Part shown: positions 18,806-20,042 of the stretch, in pieces
Layout: the number at the start of each line of letters is the position of its first letter
Position numbering within the stretch: the stretch's first letter is position 1
IMG/VR virus record: IMGVR_UViG_3300020160_003442
Location: 1-20,042 of that record
Direction: 5' to 3' (one strand)
Source of the DNA: a virus
DNA length: 20,042 nt
Notes under the pieces: model-generated
What the model was told of the DNA's origin: nothing
Seen by the model: the letters and a program-made list of their open reading frames with translations, nothing else
Databases searched by the model: none
Made by a program: the position numbers and the translations under genes

Positions 18806-20042
18806 TTAGAATCTCGTGAAGTTTATCTGCTTTTTCTCTAGATCCACCGATTTGACTACTACCTTTATAGGGTCTCCGAGCCTTATCTGGTTACCCATAG
18901 AATCGTATGCCATATACTTATCCGCGTCTGCCGTCCATTTTCCTTCGAGCGTTTCTATCCTTATGAGTCCTTCGCATTTGCTTTCTACTATCTCTGCATA
19001 GATTCCTCTGTCCATAACTCCAGTCACTATGGCATCGAACACTTTTCCGATCTTGTCTTGAAGATATTCCGCCTGCTTGTATTTTATCGAATCTCTCTGT
19101 GCCTTTGCCGCGATGAGCTCTCTGCTGGAACACCATTTCGCCTGCTCTTCTATCTTAGTAGGATTTCCCTGCTTTCCGCTGGTCAGCTTGTCGAACAATA
19201 TCCTATGCGTTATTAGGTCCGGGTATCTTCTTATCGGCGAAGTGAAGTGCGAATAGTGCGTGAATCCAAGCCCGTAGTGTCCTATATTCTTTATAGTATA
19301 TACGGCCTTGGACATACATCTCGTCACCAGCGTCTCTATCATGTTTTCTTCAGGAGTTCCTTTGATGTCCATTATGAGCTTGTTGAGGTTTTTCTTTAGC
19401 TGGTCTCCTTCTTCGGATATCTCGAATCCATATCCGAAATTGTCGCATACTCCTTTTAGAGAAGAAAGCTTCTCTTCGTTCGGCTTGTCGTGAACTCTGT
19501 AAACATTGTGCCATTGCTCTTTTGCTAGAAGCTTGGCTACTGATTTGTTGGCCAATAGCATGTATTCTTCTATCAGCTTGTTTGCTTCTTTCTGCTCTTT
19601 GAAGTATACTCCGATTGGCTTCTTGTTGTCTTCGGCAAGCTTGAACTTGACTTCTATTCCACCCATTTCTATAGATCCGTTCTTTATCCTTGCTTTCCTT
19701 ATCTTTCTGGCAAGCCTGTCGAGCTCTCTTATCTCTTTGCTGAATTCTCCTTCTCCGCCTTCTATTATCTCCTGCGCCTCTTCGTATGTGAATCTCCTGT
19801 CCGAATGTATCACCGTTTTTCCATGCCATTCTTTTTTGGTCTTTCCGTCTTTGTCTAGCGTGAATATTATGGAGAAGGCAAGCCTGTCCACATTTGGCTT
19901 AAGAGAGCATATTCCGTTTGAGAGCCTTTCTGGAAGCATCGGGACGCATCTGTCTACTAGATAGACAGAAGTGGCTCTTCTGTATGCTTCTTTGTCCAGT
20001 TCGGTTCCGAATTTGACATAATGCGCTACATCCGCGATGTGC
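18806..20042 (-). CDS. rnr: RNase R/II-family 3'-5' exoribonuclease, 5' end outside the window
   Basis: At least 411 residues, with the frame open to the right edge, so the N-terminus is missing. The visible part starts inside the RNB catalytic domain: HIADVAHYV, then AYRRATSVYLVDR, MLPERLSNGICSL, and GHYGLGFTHYSHFTSPIRRYPDL (by type), which carries the conserved Arg pair of the active site. The C-terminal 80 residues form an S1 RNA-binding domain (GVMDRGIYAEI). The catalytic aspartates lie just upstream of the visible part and cannot be checked. Such enzymes degrade RNA from the 3' end; the S1 domain allows structured RNA to be handled. RNase R is preferred over RNase II from sequence likeness, not proof. 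Followed by the coupled gene at 18331. Confidence 0.9.
   Translation of the reverse strand, partial: HIADVAHYVKFGTELDKEAYRRATSVYLVDRCVPMLPERLSNGICSLKPNVDRLAFSIIFTLDKDGKTKKEWHGKTVIHSDRRFTYEEAQEIIEGGEGEFSKEIRELDRLARKIRKARIKNGSIEMGGIEVKFKLAEDNKKPIGVYFKEQKEANKLIEEYMLLANKSVAKLLAKEQWHNVYRVHDKPNEEKLSSLKGVCDNFGYGFEISEEGDQLKKNLNKLIMDIKGTPEENMIETLVTRCMSKAVYTIKNIGHYGLGFTHYSHFTSPIRRYPDLITHRILFDKLTSGKQGNPTKIEEQAKWCSSRELIAAKAQRDSIKYKQAEYLQDKIGKVFDAIVTGVMDRGIYAEIVESKCEGLIRIETLEGKWTADADKYMAYDSMGNQIRLGDPIKVVVKSVDLEKKQINFTRF

Overview
The window is a stretch of a tailed double-stranded DNA phage genome of the T4-like myovirus superfamily. It holds recognisable, often very diverged, counterparts of T4 gp17 (large terminase), gp20 (portal), gp25 (baseplate wedge), gp15 (tail terminator), gp4 (head completion nuclease), gp44 (clamp loader) and gp55 (late sigma factor), but not in the T4 gene order. 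Three things point to a host in the Bacteroidota, probably Flavobacteriia. Starts lack Shine-Dalgarno sequences and have A/T-rich leaders instead. A membrane-anchored protein resembles Bacteroidota-type DUF6549 or spanin-like proteins. A type II glutamine synthetase is present, a type that flavobacteria carry. The host assignment is inference.

Layout. 1-1166: a possible gene leaving the left edge on the minus strand, a palindromic intergenic site, a zinc-ribbon protein and a degenerate HAD-like protein. 1171-1966 (minus): a ribbon-helix-helix protein overlapping an acidic helical protein, divergent from the large terminase at 2043-4178. 4181-5017 (minus): a ClpS adaptor and a HAD phosphatase of the RNA-repair-associated type. 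5098-8046 (plus): a membrane-anchored spanin-like protein, then four genes in a row whose products share an N-terminal motif like the T4 capsid-targeting sequence (a Gly-Gln repeat protein, two unknowns and an isochorismatase-fold hydrolase), then a small basic protein. 8032-9395 (minus): gp25 and the clamp loader. 9461-11971 (plus): gp15 with a long Pro/Ser/Gly tail, and a 427-residue helical protein that looks highly expressed. 12099-12464: the gp55-like late sigma factor. 12465-13901 (minus): two small genes and glutamine synthetase. 14115-14761: two small genes, one encoding a membrane protein. 14751-15278 (minus): the gp4-like nuclease. 15321-18287 (plus): two unknown proteins and the portal. 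18331-20042 (minus): an unknown protein and an RNase R/II-family exoribonuclease that runs off the right edge.

How it fits together. Twelve exact copies of a ten-base motif, TT(A/T)ATATATA, were found by eye. All lie 4-30 bases upstream of a start codon, and most precede virion or packaging genes. The clamp loader, glutamine synthetase, ClpS and sigma factor genes lack it. It is proposed as the late promoter read by the gp55-like sigma factor. At several genes the motif ends only 4-5 bases before the start codon, which predicts leaderless or nearly leaderless late mRNAs. At the portal it lies within the hairpin of the preceding gene's terminator. No tRNA genes, CRISPR arrays or insertion sequences were seen.
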